A stretch of 35,871 nt of DNA from Methylococcaceae bacterium. GTDB taxonomy: Bacteria > Pseudomonadota > Gammaproteobacteria > Methylococcales > Methylomonadaceae. The stretch lies in the NCBI GenBank assembly GCA_947505105.1, contig CANNKG010000035.1, positions 1 to 35,871 on the forward strand, read 5' to 3'. The notes beneath the pieces were generated by a model that was not told the DNA's origin, did not search any database, and saw nothing but the letters and a program-made list of their open reading frames with translations. The position numbers and the translations under genes were made by a program. Shown here in pieces: positions 27,052 to 35,871 of the stretch. Every line of letters begins with the position of its first letter. Within the stretch, counting starts at the first letter, position 1.

Positions 27052-28152
27052 ATGAACCAATCCCACGCCACCCTGGACAATCCTGATTCACTCAATGCAC
27101 TTAGCGCTGATGAATTGCAGGCAGTATTGCTCGAAGGGGTTTCACGCACATTTGCACTGACTATTCCACAACTACCTAACGAACTCTATTCAGTAGTTGC
27201 CAATGCCTATCTATTGTGCAGGATTGTGGATACCATTGAAGATGAGGTTGCGTTAACCGCAAACCAAAAACACTATTTCTGTGGCGCATTCATCGATATT
27301 GTAAAAACCAATCAACGAACTGCTGAATTTGCGGCCGAACTCGCCCCACTCCTTTCCGCGCAGACAATTCCCGCGGAACACGTACTGATTAAATTCATTC
27401 CACAAGTGATCGATATTACCCATTCATTTGAGGGTGAACAACAAGCAGCATTACTGTCGTGCGTTGAGACAATGGCGAAAGGCATGCCGACTTTTCAAGC
27501 GCAAAACCTTAACGCCGGCCTTTCAACGCTTAAGGATATGGATGATTATTGTTACTACGTGGCGGGCTGCGTCGGCGAAATGCTTGCGAAATTATTTTGT
27601 CATTACTCCCCGGAGATTTCAGCCCACCGAGAACAACTGCTCAAATTATCGGTCTCTTTTGGTCAGGGTTTGCAAATGACCAATATTCTTAAAGACATTT
27701 GGGATGATGCCCAACGAGGCGTTTGCTGGCTGCCGCAGGATATTTTCACTGAAACAGGCTTTGATTTAAGCACCTTGACACCGGACACCAATGACGCCAA
27801 TTTTAGATTGGGTTTAGAGCATTTAATCAGCATCGCGCATCAACATTTGCGCAATGCACTCACTTACACGCTCCTGCTACCGTGCCATGAAACCGGTATT
27901 CGCAAATTTTGCCTATGGGCCCTTGGTATGGCAGTGCTGACCTTGCAAAAAATAAAACATAACTTGGATTTTAACTATTCCAAACAAGTAAAAATTACGC
28001 GTAATAGTGTCAAAGCAACGATTGTGCTGACTCAACTCTCAGTACGCAGCAACTTTCTACTAACCCAATTATTTAATTTCGCCAGCCGCGGTCTCAACAG
28101 CCCCGATTGGCATTACGTTTATCATTCTTCTGTAACAAATACAAAATCATAG
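27052..28152 (+). CDS. Squalene synthase (eukaryote-type farnesyl-diphosphate farnesyltransferase)
   Basis: A 366-residue enzyme condensing two farnesyl diphosphates to squalene using NADPH. Landmarks: SRTFALTIPQLP (31-42), first Asp-rich motif VDTIEDE (60-64 DTIED), MDDYCYYVAG (163-172), and second motif DIWDD (215-219) within GLQMTNILKDIWDD. The DYCYYVAG form and single-protein nature match the true squalene synthases of eukaryotes and Methylococcus, not the three-enzyme HpnCDE route. A C-terminal hydrophobic segment may touch the membrane. Start chosen at ATG 27052 (GGAG 14 bases upstream, rather far). The stop is 8 bases before shc. Confidence 0.92.
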   Translation: MNQSHATLDNPDSLNALSADELQAVLLEGVSRTFALTIPQLPNELYSVVANAYLLCRIVDTIEDEVALTANQKHYFCGAFIDIVKTNQRTAEFAAELAPLLSAQTIPAEHVLIKFIPQVIDITHSFEGEQQAALLSCVETMAKGMPTFQAQNLNAGLSTLKDMDDYCYYVAGCVGEMLAKLFCHYSPEISAHREQLLKLSVSFGQGLQMTNILKDIWDDAQRGVCWLPQDIFTETGFDLSTLTPDTNDANFRLGLEHLISIAHQHLRNALTYTLLLPCHETGIRKFCLWALGMAVLTLQKIKHNLDFNYSKQVKITRNSVKATIVLTQLSVRSNFLLTQLFNFASRGLNSPDWHYVYHSSVTNTKS

Positions 28153-28160
28153 GGCATACC

Positions 28161-30119
28161 ATGTTTACCGAAGCTAATTCTCGAATCCATAGTAACGATA
28201 TCCAAAGTTCTGCTACTGCGATAAGCTCATACACCTACAACCTGAATGCGGCCATCAACAGTGCGCAAGCCAAATTGTTAAGCCTGCAGCATGAAGATGG
28301 CTACTGGGTGTTTGAATTGGAAGCCGACTGCACCATTCCGGCCGAATATATCATGATGATGCATTACCTGGATGACATCAACGAGCCACTGCAAGCCAAA
28401 ATAGCCAACTATTTACGTTCAAGACAATCCGCCGATGGCAGCTACCCGCTCTTTATGGGGGGACCGGGCGACATCAGTTGCAGCGTAAAAGTCTACTATG
28501 CTTTAAAAATGGCCGGGGATGATATCAATGCTCCCCACATGGTCATTCTGCGCGATTACATTCTAAGTCAGGGCGGCGCCGCAAAAGCGAACGTTTTCAC
28601 GCGCATAGCACTCGCAATCTTTGAACAACTTCCTTGGCGTGGCGTTCCGTACATCCCGGTGGAAATCATGTTACTGCCGAAATGGTTTCCATTTCATTTG
28701 GACAAGGTTTCGTATTGGTCAAGAACTGTCATGGTCCCGCTGTTTATTCTATGCACTCTGCAAGCCAAGGCTAAAAATCCGCATCAGGTCGATATTCTGG
28801 AATTATTCGTTATTCATCCGGATAAAGAACAGCATTATTTTCCGGAACGAACCCTGTTAAACAAATTTTTCCTGTTTCTTGACCAATTAGGCCGACATAC
28901 TCGACCATTAATTCCCAAACGCACCCATGAGCGCGCCATTGCGAAAGCAAAAGATTGGTTTATTGAACGCCTCAATGGCGAAGACGGCCTCGGCGGGATT
29001 TTTCCAGCAATGGTCAATGCTTATGAAGCCATGTTATTACTGGGTATGCCCGCCGACCATCCTCATGTCGTAATTGCGCGTAAAGCGATTGATAAACTTT
29101 TGGTGATCAACGAGCATGATGCTTATTGCCAGCCTTGCTTATCTCCGGTATGGGACACAGGACTTGCTACATTAGCGCTTCAAGAAAGCGATAAGCAAGG
29201 AAACGCCAAAGCCTTAGCGCGCGCCTATGACTGGTTGAAAAGCAAGCAATTAAGCGACGAACCGGGCGACTGGCAAGTTTCTAAACCTAATTTAGCGGGT
29301 GGCGGCTGGGCATTTCAATTTGAAAACCCCTACTATCCGGATGTCGATGACACTGCGGTAGTCGCATTTGCCATGGCTGACTCGAACCTGCCAAATCTTG
29401 ATGAGTCGATTCATCGCGCCACACGCTGGATTGTTGGCATGCAGTCAGTCAATGGCGGCTACGGTGCATTTGACGTTGACAACACCTACTACTACTTAAA
29501 TGAAATTCCGTTTGCAGATCACGGTGCTTTACTGGATCCTCCAACCGTTGACGTCAGCGCCCGGTGCGCGATGTTGATGGCAAAAGTCGCCCAAAATCAT
29601 GACGAATATTTACCAGCTTTAGAACGCACCATCAATTACATTCGCGGCGACCAAGAAGCAGATGGTTCATGGTTCGGTCGCTGGGGTACCAACTATATTT
29701 ACGGCACCTGGTCGGTATTAATGGGACTCGAACAAACCCATTTGCCCAAATCTGATCCAATGTACAGAAAAGCGGTCAACTGGCTTAAAAGTATTCAACG
29801 TGAAGATGGTGGCTGGGGTGAAGACAATCTCAGCTATCACGACCAAAGCTTCAGCGGTCGTTACCGTTTTAGCACGGCTTTTCAAACCGCATGGGCCGTA
29901 TTGGGACTTATGGCCGCAGGAGAGGCCGATAGCCCTGAAGTCAAAGCAGGCATTGATTTTATTTTACGCGCACAACAAGCAGACGGCGTTTGGAATGATA
30001 AATGCTTCACTGCCCCCGGTTTTCCGAGAGTGTTTTATCTGAAATATCATGGCTATGACAAATTTTTCCCCTTATGGGCCTTAGCCAGATACCGTAACGA
30101 GCGCAATCTTCAGTGCTAA
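28161..30119 (+). CDS. shc: Squalene-hopene cyclase
   Basis: A 652-residue membrane-bound cyclase that folds squalene into hopene/diplopterol. The catalytic acid motif DVDDTA is at 394-399. Several QW-type repeats are visible: QSADGSYPLF, QSVNGGYGAF, QEADGSWFGRW, QREDGGWGED and QQADGVWND. GTWSVL and the C-terminal FPRVFYLKYHGY are also family-typical. Length is normal. AGGG lies 6 bases before ATG 28161; this replaces an in-frame upstream start at 28107 that lies inside squalene synthase. Its stop overlaps the hpnG start by 7 bases. Confidence 0.98.
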   Translation: MFTEANSRIHSNDIQSSATAISSYTYNLNAAINSAQAKLLSLQHEDGYWVFELEADCTIPAEYIMMMHYLDDINEPLQAKIANYLRSRQSADGSYPLFMGGPGDISCSVKVYYALKMAGDDINAPHMVILRDYILSQGGAAKANVFTRIALAIFEQLPWRGVPYIPVEIMLLPKWFPFHLDKVSYWSRTVMVPLFILCTLQAKAKNPHQVDILELFVIHPDKEQHYFPERTLLNKFFLFLDQLGRHTRPLIPKRTHERAIAKAKDWFIERLNGEDGLGGIFPAMVNAYEAMLLLGMPADHPHVVIARKAIDKLLVINEHDAYCQPCLSPVWDTGLATLALQESDKQGNAKALARAYDWLKSKQLSDEPGDWQVSKPNLAGGGWAFQFENPYYPDVDDTAVVAFAMADSNLPNLDESIHRATRWIVGMQSVNGGYGAFDVDNTYYYLNEIPFADHGALLDPPTVDVSARCAMLMAKVAQNHDEYLPALERTINYIRGDQEADGSWFGRWGTNYIYGTWSVLMGLEQTHLPKSDPMYRKAVNWLKSIQREDGGWGEDNLSYHDQSFSGRYRFSTAFQTAWAVLGLMAAGEADSPEVKAGIDFILRAQQADGVWNDKCFTAPGFPRVFYLKYHGYDKFFPLWALARYRNERNLQC

Positions 30120-30820
30120 CTGGAATAGTTGTCGCCTTACCAGAAGAAACCAGCACCCTAACCGCCAATAAAATGACCAAAGGGGACTGGTTTTTCATCA
30201 GCGATACGATACTGCTGATCTGCGCTGGCGCGGGCCCCGAGAATGCATCCTTGGCCACTGAAAAATTAATCAGTCAAGGCGCCAAGTGCCTGATCAGTTG
30301 GGGCTGCGCTGCAGCGTTAAATAACACGCTCAGACCGGGTGATATAATCATCACCAATACCCTGATAGACACCGAATTTACTCGTTTTGAAGTCAAAACG
30401 AGTTGGGCAGAAAAAACCTTGAGCGCACTTCAAGATGCACTTGTCGTTCATAACGGCTTACTGGCGGAGAGCAAAGCCATTGTGTCGTCCAGCGTCCATA
30501 AACAACAGTTGCATGCAAATACCGGGGCAGACATTTTAGATATGGAAAGCGTTGCTGTCGCTAAAGTCGCCCAACAGCATAACTTGCCTTTCCTTGCGAT
30601 CCGCGCAGTAGCGGATCCTGCCACCATGACGCTGCCAACAGCAGTAAGTTCGTCATTGGATGCCAATGGACAAGTTCGAATCACCAAAATACTGTTATTT
30701 TTGCTCCTGCATCCAACAGAATTGCCTGAGCTCTTGAAATTAGGCTGGTACTTTAGTATCGCAAAAAAAAATCTTAAACAAGTGGCGAATCACTTAACTA
30801 CCATTGCAAATATTGAATAG
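30113..30820 (+). CDS. hpnG: Adenosylhopane nucleosidase/phosphorylase HpnG
   Basis: A 235-residue member of the purine-nucleoside phosphorylase / MTA-SAH nucleosidase superfamily. In hopanoid synthesis HpnG removes adenine from adenosylhopane to give a ribosyl (phospho-) hopane. Family features: the opening TGIVVALPEET, CAGAGPENAS, LISWGCAAALN, and the nucleoside-binding DMESVAVAKVA, followed by FLAIRAVAD. The start is GTG at 30113, overlapping the end of shc, so translation is coupled. No other candidate start lies in the right place. Confidence 0.94.
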   Translation: MLTGIVVALPEETSTLTANKMTKGDWFFISDTILLICAGAGPENASLATEKLISQGAKCLISWGCAAALNNTLRPGDIIITNTLIDTEFTRFEVKTSWAEKTLSALQDALVVHNGLLAESKAIVSSSVHKQQLHANTGADILDMESVAVAKVAQQHNLPFLAIRAVADPATMTLPTAVSSSLDANGQVRITKILLFLLLHPTELPELLKLGWYFSIAKKNLKQVANHLTTIANIE

Positions 30821-31097
30821 CAACACTTAAAACAAAACACTCAATATTCTCTTTGCCAAGGTTCCTCTTTTAATTTCCTGGAACCTCGGAGTTAAAATTA
30901 AAACATCGACACACAATAAAAATAAACTACCCCTGAACCCTACGTCCTAATTTGGGTCAGAGCACAGAAAAACTAAACAAGAGGCGCCTTGACAAACCGA
31001 GTCAACGACCATCCTCTGAATTATATTTAAATAACACGCTGAATATGCATATTGACATAACTCAGCACATAAAAACGAATTCCATTTTGAGGTCTAC
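30821..31097. other. Gap between hpnG and hpnO, possible internal promoter
   Basis: No gene seen. AGGTTCC (30859-30865) and GGAACCT (30880-30886) could pair over 7 bp around a 14-base loop, a weak candidate transcript end. The A/T-rich part from 31000 to 31090 may hold a promoter for hpnO-dxs. GAGG precedes the hpnO start. Confidence 0.3.
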
Positions 31098-32486
31098 ATG
31101 ACATTCAGCATTGCCGAACTCTTTGCCCAACATAGCACGGATAAATTTGATTTACACGAGCAATATCTCAATAATCAAATGGTCAGAGTGCTTAAAACCA
31201 TTGGCTATGACCGCCATTATAAACGTGCAGTTGGGCAGTATCTTTACGACCAAGAAGGAACCGAATATCTCGATTTACTCAGCGGATTTGGCGTATTCGC
31301 AATCGGTCGCAATCATCCAACCGTCATAAGCGCCCTTAAAGAAACCTTAACACTTGAATTACCTAACTTAGTACAACTGGACGTCTCAATATTGAGCGGC
31401 TTGCTTGCCAAAGAAATTCTGAAAACCACGCCAGACAATCTGGACAAAATGTTTTTCTGCAATTCTGGCACCGAATCGGTCGAAGCTGCGATCAAATTTG
31501 CGCGTTATGTCACCAAGCGAGAAAAAATTATTTTTTGCGAACACGGCTATCATGGCCTAACGATGGGTTCGCTATCGTTAAATGGTGAAGAAATCTTCCG
31601 TGAAGGCTTTGGCCCACTCCTACCCGGTTGCAGCGCAGTTCCTTTTAATGACCTTGTCGCACTAGAACAAGCATTAAGCAGCCGCGATGTCGCCGCCTTT
31701 ATTGTTGAACCTGTGCAAGGTAAAGGCGTCAACCTTCCTGATGATAACTACCTTCCGGAAGTTGAGAGGCTGTGTAAAAAATACGGCGCATTATTTGTTG
31801 CAGATGAAGTTCAAACTGGCATTGGCCGAACCGGCGCATTCTGGGCGGTCGATCACTGGCAGGTGAAACCTGACATGATTTGCATGGCCAAAGCCTTATC
31901 CGGTGGTTTTGTACCGGTTGGTGGAGTCGCGATGACTACGAAAATCATGGATACTGTTTTCAATCGCATGGACAGAGCCGTCGTACACGGTTCGACTTTT
32001 TCCAAAAATAATATGGCCATGGCTGCTGGTCTTGCAACGCTCCGCGTCATGGAAGATGAAAATCTGGTCGCCAATAGCGCCAAAGTCGGAACCGACATTA
32101 TCAATAGTTTGAATGATCTCAGTCAAAAATACGAGTTTTTAAAAGAAGCGCGAGGCAAAGGCATGATGATTGCCATTGAATTCCAGGCGCCCAAGAGCTT
32201 AACACTTAAAGCGGCCTGGACGATGCTGGAAGCCGCGAATAAAGGCTTGTTCTGCCAAATGATTACCATCCCGTTATTTAAACAACATCATATTTTGACC
32301 CAAGTGGCAGGACATGGCATGAATGTTGTTAAATTGTTACCGCCACTGACAATTACCCAAAAAGATCGTGATAAAATTGTCGATTCTTTTGAATCGGCAA
32401 TCGCCGCCACTCATGAAATCCCGGGGTCGATTTGGGATTTAGGAAAAAATCTCGCTGGTCATGCATTAAAAAGCAAAAAAGGCTAG
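31098..32486 (+). CDS. hpnO: Hopanoid class III aminotransferase HpnO
   Basis: A 462-residue PLP enzyme of the acetylornithine/class III aminotransferase family. Schiff-base Lys265 lies in CMAKALSGG, the pyridine-binding Asp236 in VADEVQTGIGRTG, and the phosphate-binding NSGTESVEAAIKFAR near residue 125. In methanotrophs HpnO converts the ribose-derived hopanoid side chain into aminobacteriohopanetriol, the C35 amine common in this group. The longer N-terminus (about 40 residues before GQYLYD) and the context next to shc and hpnG favour HpnO over arginine-pathway enzymes. Confidence 0.9.
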   Translation: MTFSIAELFAQHSTDKFDLHEQYLNNQMVRVLKTIGYDRHYKRAVGQYLYDQEGTEYLDLLSGFGVFAIGRNHPTVISALKETLTLELPNLVQLDVSILSGLLAKEILKTTPDNLDKMFFCNSGTESVEAAIKFARYVTKREKIIFCEHGYHGLTMGSLSLNGEEIFREGFGPLLPGCSAVPFNDLVALEQALSSRDVAAFIVEPVQGKGVNLPDDNYLPEVERLCKKYGALFVADEVQTGIGRTGAFWAVDHWQVKPDMICMAKALSGGFVPVGGVAMTTKIMDTVFNRMDRAVVHGSTFSKNNMAMAAGLATLRVMEDENLVANSAKVGTDIINSLNDLSQKYEFLKEARGKGMMIAIEFQAPKSLTLKAAWTMLEAANKGLFCQMITIPLFKQHHILTQVAGHGMNVVKLLPPLTITQKDRDKIVDSFESAIAATHEIPGSIWDLGKNLAGHALKSKKG

Positions 32487-32566
32487 GAATTTAAATCAAG
32501 GAATAGCACTCATCACCTTGAGCTTGGCTTGGATCATTGCAACTAGGAACCTCGTAATCTATCACT

Positions 32567-34429
32567 ATGAATACATTAAGCAACTACCCATTATTAAAAG
32601 ACATCAACACTCCTGCCGATGTTCGCAAGCTTTCCAAAGAACAGCTCAAAACCTTGGCGACCGAACTGCGTGATTTTTTGACCCACACCGTCAGCATTTC
32701 AGGAGGGCATTTTTCAGCAGGTCTTGGGACAGTTGAACTAACGGTAGCCCTCCATTATGTATTTGATACCCCTTCTGATCAATTAGTCTGGGATGTCGGT
32801 CATCAAGCTTACCCCCACAAAATATTGACCGGTCGAAAAGAACGCATGACGACGATTCGAAGCCGGAATGGCGTTTCGGCATTTCCGAGTCGCAATGAAA
32901 GTGAGTATGACGCTTTTGGGGTCGGCCATTCAAGCACCTCAATCAGTGCCGCTTTAGGTATGGCGATCGCATCAAGCCTGAAAAATGAAAACAAACAAAT
33001 GGTGGCAATTATCGGTGATGGCAGCATTACCGGCGGTATGGCATTTGAAGCAATGAATCATGCCGGCTCAATTGATGCGAATCTCCTCGTTATCTTAAAC
33101 GATAATGACATGTCCATTTCGCCCAACGTTGGCGCAATGAACAACTACCTCACCAAAGTACTTTCGAGCAAACTATACTCCTCAGTCCGAGAAGAAAGTA
33201 AAAAAGTCTTAAGCAGAATGCCGAGCGTCTGGGAATTAGCGCGTCGCACTGAAGAACACATGAAAGGCATGATAGTGCCCGGAACCTTGTTTGAAGAACT
33301 GGGTTTTAATTATATCGGCCCGATCGATGGTCATGATCTGGATATGCTGGTCTCAACCCTTGAAAATCTAAAAGCCATCAATGGCCCGCGTTTTCTGCAC
33401 ATTGTGACCAAGAAGGGCAAAGGTTACGCACCTGCCGAGAAGGATCCGTTGGCCTATCATGGCGTCCCGGCGTTTGATCCCAGTAAAGATTCGTTACCGA
33501 AGGCAGCCCCCTCTCTCCATCCAACCTATACCGAAGTATTCGGTAATTGGCTGTGTGATATGGCGGCACTGGATGAACGCTTACTCGGTATTACTCCTGC
33601 TATGCGCGAGGGGTCGGGCTTGGTTAAATTCTCAGAACGTTTTCCGAATCGTTATTTTGATGTCGCCATCGCCGAACAACATGCCGTAACCCTGGCAGCT
33701 GGCCAAGCCTGCCAAGGCGCAAAACCTGTGGTTGCCATCTATTCAACGTTTTTACAACGCGCTTACGATCAGTTGATTCACGATGTCGCCTTACAAGATC
33801 TTGATGTCCTGTTTGCCCTCGATAGGGCAGGCTTGGTCGGTCCCGATGGTCCAACCCATGCTGGTAGTTTTGATTACAGCTTCATGCGTTGCATTCCGAA
33901 CATGTTAGTCATGGCGCCAGCAGATGAAAACGAATGCCGTCAAATGCTTTATACCGGTTTTATGCATCCAGGCCCCGCGTCAGTTCGTTATCCACGCGGC
34001 AAAGGCCCTGGCGTCCCGGTCATCGAAGCCATGACCGCCTTACCAATCGGCAAAGGAGAAATACGTCATCATGGTAGCCGAATCGCCATATTAGCTTGGG
34101 GAAGCATGGTTGCGCCAGCGCTCGAAGTCGGCAAATCGTTAAATGCGAGCGTTGTGAACATGCGTTTTGTTAAACCCCTGGATACTGCATTAATTCTAGA
34201 ATTAGCAAAAAGTCATGACATTTTTGTTACCGTTGAAGAAAATGTCATCTCAGGAGGCGCTGGCAGCGCAGTCAATGATTTCTTGCAAGCTCAAAAAATA
34301 TTGATGCCGGTGCTTAATCTTGGCCTACCAGACTTTTTTGTAGAGCAAGGAACTCGTGAAGAATTACTTACGCTCTGCCACTTAGACAAACAGGGAATCT
34401 TTGATCAAATTGAAAACTTCTGCGCTTGA
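32567..34429 (+). CDS. dxs: 1-deoxy-D-xylulose-5-phosphate synthase
   Basis: A 620-residue thiamine-diphosphate enzyme joining pyruvate and glyceraldehyde 3-phosphate, the first and often rate-setting step of the MEP isoprenoid route. Seen: [31 protein letters not shown], the ThDP motif [15 protein letters not shown] with GDG at 150-152 and the closing LNDND, the catalytic-type [16 protein letters not shown], and [15 protein letters not shown]. Complete and of normal length. It lies 80 bases after hpnO, so precursor supply is tied to hopanoid genes. Confidence 0.98.
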   Translation: MNTLSNYPLLKDINTPADVRKLSKEQLKTLATELRDFLTHTVSISGGHFSAGLGTVELTVALHYVFDTPSDQLVWDVGHQAYPHKILTGRKERMTTIRSRNGVSAFPSRNESEYDAFGVGHSSTSISAALGMAIASSLKNENKQMVAIIGDGSITGGMAFEAMNHAGSIDANLLVILNDNDMSISPNVGAMNNYLTKVLSSKLYSSVREESKKVLSRMPSVWELARRTEEHMKGMIVPGTLFEELGFNYIGPIDGHDLDMLVSTLENLKAINGPRFLHIVTKKGKGYAPAEKDPLAYHGVPAFDPSKDSLPKAAPSLHPTYTEVFGNWLCDMAALDERLLGITPAMREGSGLVKFSERFPNRYFDVAIAEQHAVTLAAGQACQGAKPVVAIYSTFLQRAYDQLIHDVALQDLDVLFALDRAGLVGPDGPTHAGSFDYSFMRCIPNMLVMAPADENECRQMLYTGFMHPGPASVRYPRGKGPGVPVIEAMTALPIGKGEIRHHGSRIAILAWGSMVAPALEVGKSLNASVVNMRFVKPLDTALILELAKSHDIFVTVEENVISGGAGSAVNDFLQAQKILMPVLNLGLPDFFVEQGTREELLTLCHLDKQGIFDQIENFCA

Positions 34430-34491
34430 GCCATCGTTTCTCTAGCATAGCGACATAGTTTCTTAACTTTTGGGAGGGAAATTCACTCAAT

Positions 34492-35007
34492 ATGGACCGA
34501 TTAAAAGACAAAATTCGTGATATTCCCGATTTCCCGAAACCCGGTATTATTTTTAAAGACATTACGCCGCTAGTTCAAGATCCAAAGACCTTGCGATTAG
34601 CGGTGCATCAACTACTGTATCCGTTCCTGGGCCAAGATATTACTGTTGTTGCCGGAATGGAAGCACGCGGTTTTATCTTTGGTTCATTAGTCGCGTGGGA
34701 ACTTGGCGTGGGCTTTGTCCCGCTCAGAAAACCGGGCAAACTCCCTTATGAAGTTGAAACGGTATCCTACGATCTGGAATATGGCTCAGCAAGTCTTGAA
34801 GCACACAATGATGCATTTAAGCCCAATGACAAAGTGTTATTGATTGATGATTTACTTGCAACAGGTGGAACAGCGAAAGCCAGCTGCGAACTGGTTGAAA
34901 AACTGGGCGCCACTGTCGTAGCTTGTGCATTTATCATCGAACTTGATTTTCTCAAGGGTCGGGAAAAATTAACTTCCTACCCGATTCATTCATTGCTCCA
35001 CTATTAA
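34492..35007 (+). CDS. apt: Adenine phosphoribosyltransferase
   Basis: A 171-residue cytoplasmic enzyme making AMP from adenine and PRPP. IRDIPDFPKPGIIFKDITPL opens the protein, GMEARGFIFG and FVPLRKPGKLPYE follow, and the PRPP loop is LLIDDLLATGGTA (near 116-128). A strong GGGAGGG lies before the ATG. Since HpnG releases adenine from adenosylhopane and HpnH uses SAM, an adenine-salvage gene right behind the hopanoid genes makes metabolic sense (inference). Confidence 0.97.
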   Translation: MDRLKDKIRDIPDFPKPGIIFKDITPLVQDPKTLRLAVHQLLYPFLGQDITVVAGMEARGFIFGSLVAWELGVGFVPLRKPGKLPYEVETVSYDLEYGSASLEAHNDAFKPNDKVLLIDDLLATGGTAKASCELVEKLGATVVACAFIIELDFLKGREKLTSYPIHSLLHY

Positions 35008-35030
35008 GTTCCGCCAAGCGCGCGCTCTAA

Positions 35031-35693
35031 ATGCCGGTAACGCCTAAAATTTCAGATCAATTTGAAGCGTGCGCTCTATGTGACATTCTTATTCATATCG
35101 ATCAAGTCGACATGGGCGCCAAAGCCCACTGTCCGCGCTGTGGTAACTTATTATTTTACCCACGCCACATGAGTATTGAGCGCACATTTGCTCTCTCGCT
35201 AACCGGGCTTATTTTATTCATGCCCGCCAATCTTTTACCTATGGTCGGCATCAAGATCTTAGGTAACCATAAGGATGGCACAATATGGGGAGGCGTTGAA
35301 TCCCTCTATGATGGAGGCATGTGGGGATTAGCCATACTAGTATTCCTGGCCAGCATGTTATTCCCACTGTTAAAAATATTACTATCATTTTTGGTGAGCG
35401 GCTGCTTATTTTTTGAGCGACCCTTCAACAGTCTATCAACATGGATGCGCTATCTAAAATACCTTGATGAATGGTCTATGTTGGAAGTTTATACTTTAGG
35501 TATCATCGTCGCATGCGTTAAACTGGAATCGATGGCCGAGCTTCATTTCGGTTTTGGTCTCTATGCGTTTACAGGCTTACTCTTGATAAGCGGGATATTA
35601 TCAGGTACTTTAGACGAACACTTATTTTGGCAGCGTATTGACAATCTACAACATAATGCTGACCAAATCCCTGAAACAACTCTTAAGGATTAA
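35031..35693 (+). CDS. pqiA: PqiA-family inner-membrane protein (single domain)
   Basis: A 220-residue protein with an N-terminal zinc-ribbon-like CALC...CPRCG (about residues 13-45) and about four membrane helices (residues about 52-190) with the family motif LFMPANLLPMVGIK. PqiA/LetA/YebS-type proteins partner MCE proteins (PqiB, LetB) that move lipids between the membranes. Full PqiA has two such modules; here there is one, as in genomes that use two half-size genes. A partner would be expected just downstream, but an IS30-type element begins there. It starts 23 bases after apt with no clear Shine-Dalgarno site. Confidence 0.88.
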   Translation: MPVTPKISDQFEACALCDILIHIDQVDMGAKAHCPRCGNLLFYPRHMSIERTFALSLTGLILFMPANLLPMVGIKILGNHKDGTIWGGVESLYDGGMWGLAILVFLASMLFPLLKILLSFLVSGCLFFERPFNSLSTWMRYLKYLDEWSMLEVYTLGIIVACVKLESMAELHFGFGLYAFTGLLLISGILSGTLDEHLFWQRIDNLQHNADQIPETTLKD

Positions 35694-35726
35694 TCATTTG
35701 TTAATGATACCCGAAATACTTCAAGT

Positions 35727-35750
35727 GGCGGATTCAACTCCGAAGTGCAA
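35727..35750. repeat. Candidate terminal inverted repeat of an IS30-family element
   Basis: GGCGGATTCAACTCCGAAGTGCAA has the look of IS30-family ends and lies 10 bases outside the transposase stop. The other end is beyond the window, so the pair cannot be matched. Confidence 0.5.
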
Positions 35751-35759
35751 TCCTAGTTG

Positions 35760-35871
35760 TCATGCGGCCTTCGGCAAAGATTCTGCAAAAAAGACTGAAT
35801 GAGGTGTTTTATAGTTAAGGCTTTTCCGTGGTCGATGGTTAAGTTTTTTCATCACCTCCTCGACATCCTTA
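35760..35871 (-). mobile_element. IS30-family transposase, C-terminal end (partial)
   Basis: Reading the - strand from the window edge to the stop at 35760-35762 gives about 36 residues with the hallmark IS30 tail: LNHRPRKSLNYKTPHSVF (compare LNxRPRKxLxxxTPxEVF). The N-terminus, HTH and DDE residues lie outside the window. The element sits about 35-70 bases beyond the pqiA stop and has probably separated it from what followed. Confidence 0.85.

Noticed and set aside
28107-28160. Upstream start for squalene-hopene cyclase
   Set aside because: It would overlap squalene synthase by 46 bases; ATG 28161 has AGGG at proper distance.
1-35871. tRNA, rRNA, riboswitch or replication origin
   Set aside because: I looked for tRNA-like arms, rRNA-like blocks and cobalamin, TPP or SAM riboswitch cores ahead of the operons, including ahead of the truncated TonB gene and dxs, and saw none I could support by eye.

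Overview
The window looks like chromosome of a gammaproteobacterial methanotroph (Methylococcales-type). Two adjacent gene sets point there. One is the tetrahydromethanopterin (H4MPT) C1-transfer cluster orfY-mch-orf5-orf7-fae. The other is a hopanoid cluster: hpnH, hpnB, an eukaryote-type squalene synthase, shc, hpnG and hpnO, with dxs alongside. The genus cannot be fixed from the sequence alone.

Left end (1-6.7 kb, + strand): a probable mobile-element remnant abuts a TonB-dependent receptor that has lost its signal peptide and plug. Tightly linked behind it are a DUF4154/YfiR-type periplasmic protein, a CHASE8-type hybrid histidine kinase with two receivers and an HPt domain, and a REC-GGDEF-EAL response regulator. 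Together these read as an outer-membrane/periplasmic sensing path that ends in cyclic-di-GMP turnover.

Middle-left (6.7-9.3 kb): accessory DNA with a Uma2-family nuclease gene, REP-like hairpins, an orphan UbiA/MenA-type prenyltransferase and a HicB/HicA pair.

Middle (9.7-16.6 kb, - strand): three closely spaced genes for large exported proteins. First is an 884-residue modular protein with a 9-unit 54-bp tandem repeat and a DUF1566 end. Second is a small stand-alone DUF1566 protein. Third is a 1193-residue protein with a hydrophobic block of about 75 residues inside it and six Ig-like repeats. A striking double palindrome lies in front of the first gene. This is the least explained region of the window.

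Right half (17.1-26.5 kb, - strand): a long co-directional run reads hpnH, hpnB, mlaC-like, mlaA, thpR, a MIF-type tautomerase, orfY, mch, orf5, orf7 and fae. It is closed by a strong intrinsic terminator. Divergent on the + strand (27.0-35.7 kb) are squalene synthase, shc, hpnG, hpnO, dxs, apt and a PqiA-family membrane protein. Dxs supplies isoprenoid precursor, squalene synthase and Shc make hopene, HpnH adds adenosine, HpnG removes adenine, and HpnO and HpnB decorate the side chain. The MlaC/MlaA pair suggests lipid handling between the two membranes. The window ends inside an IS30-family transposase gene.
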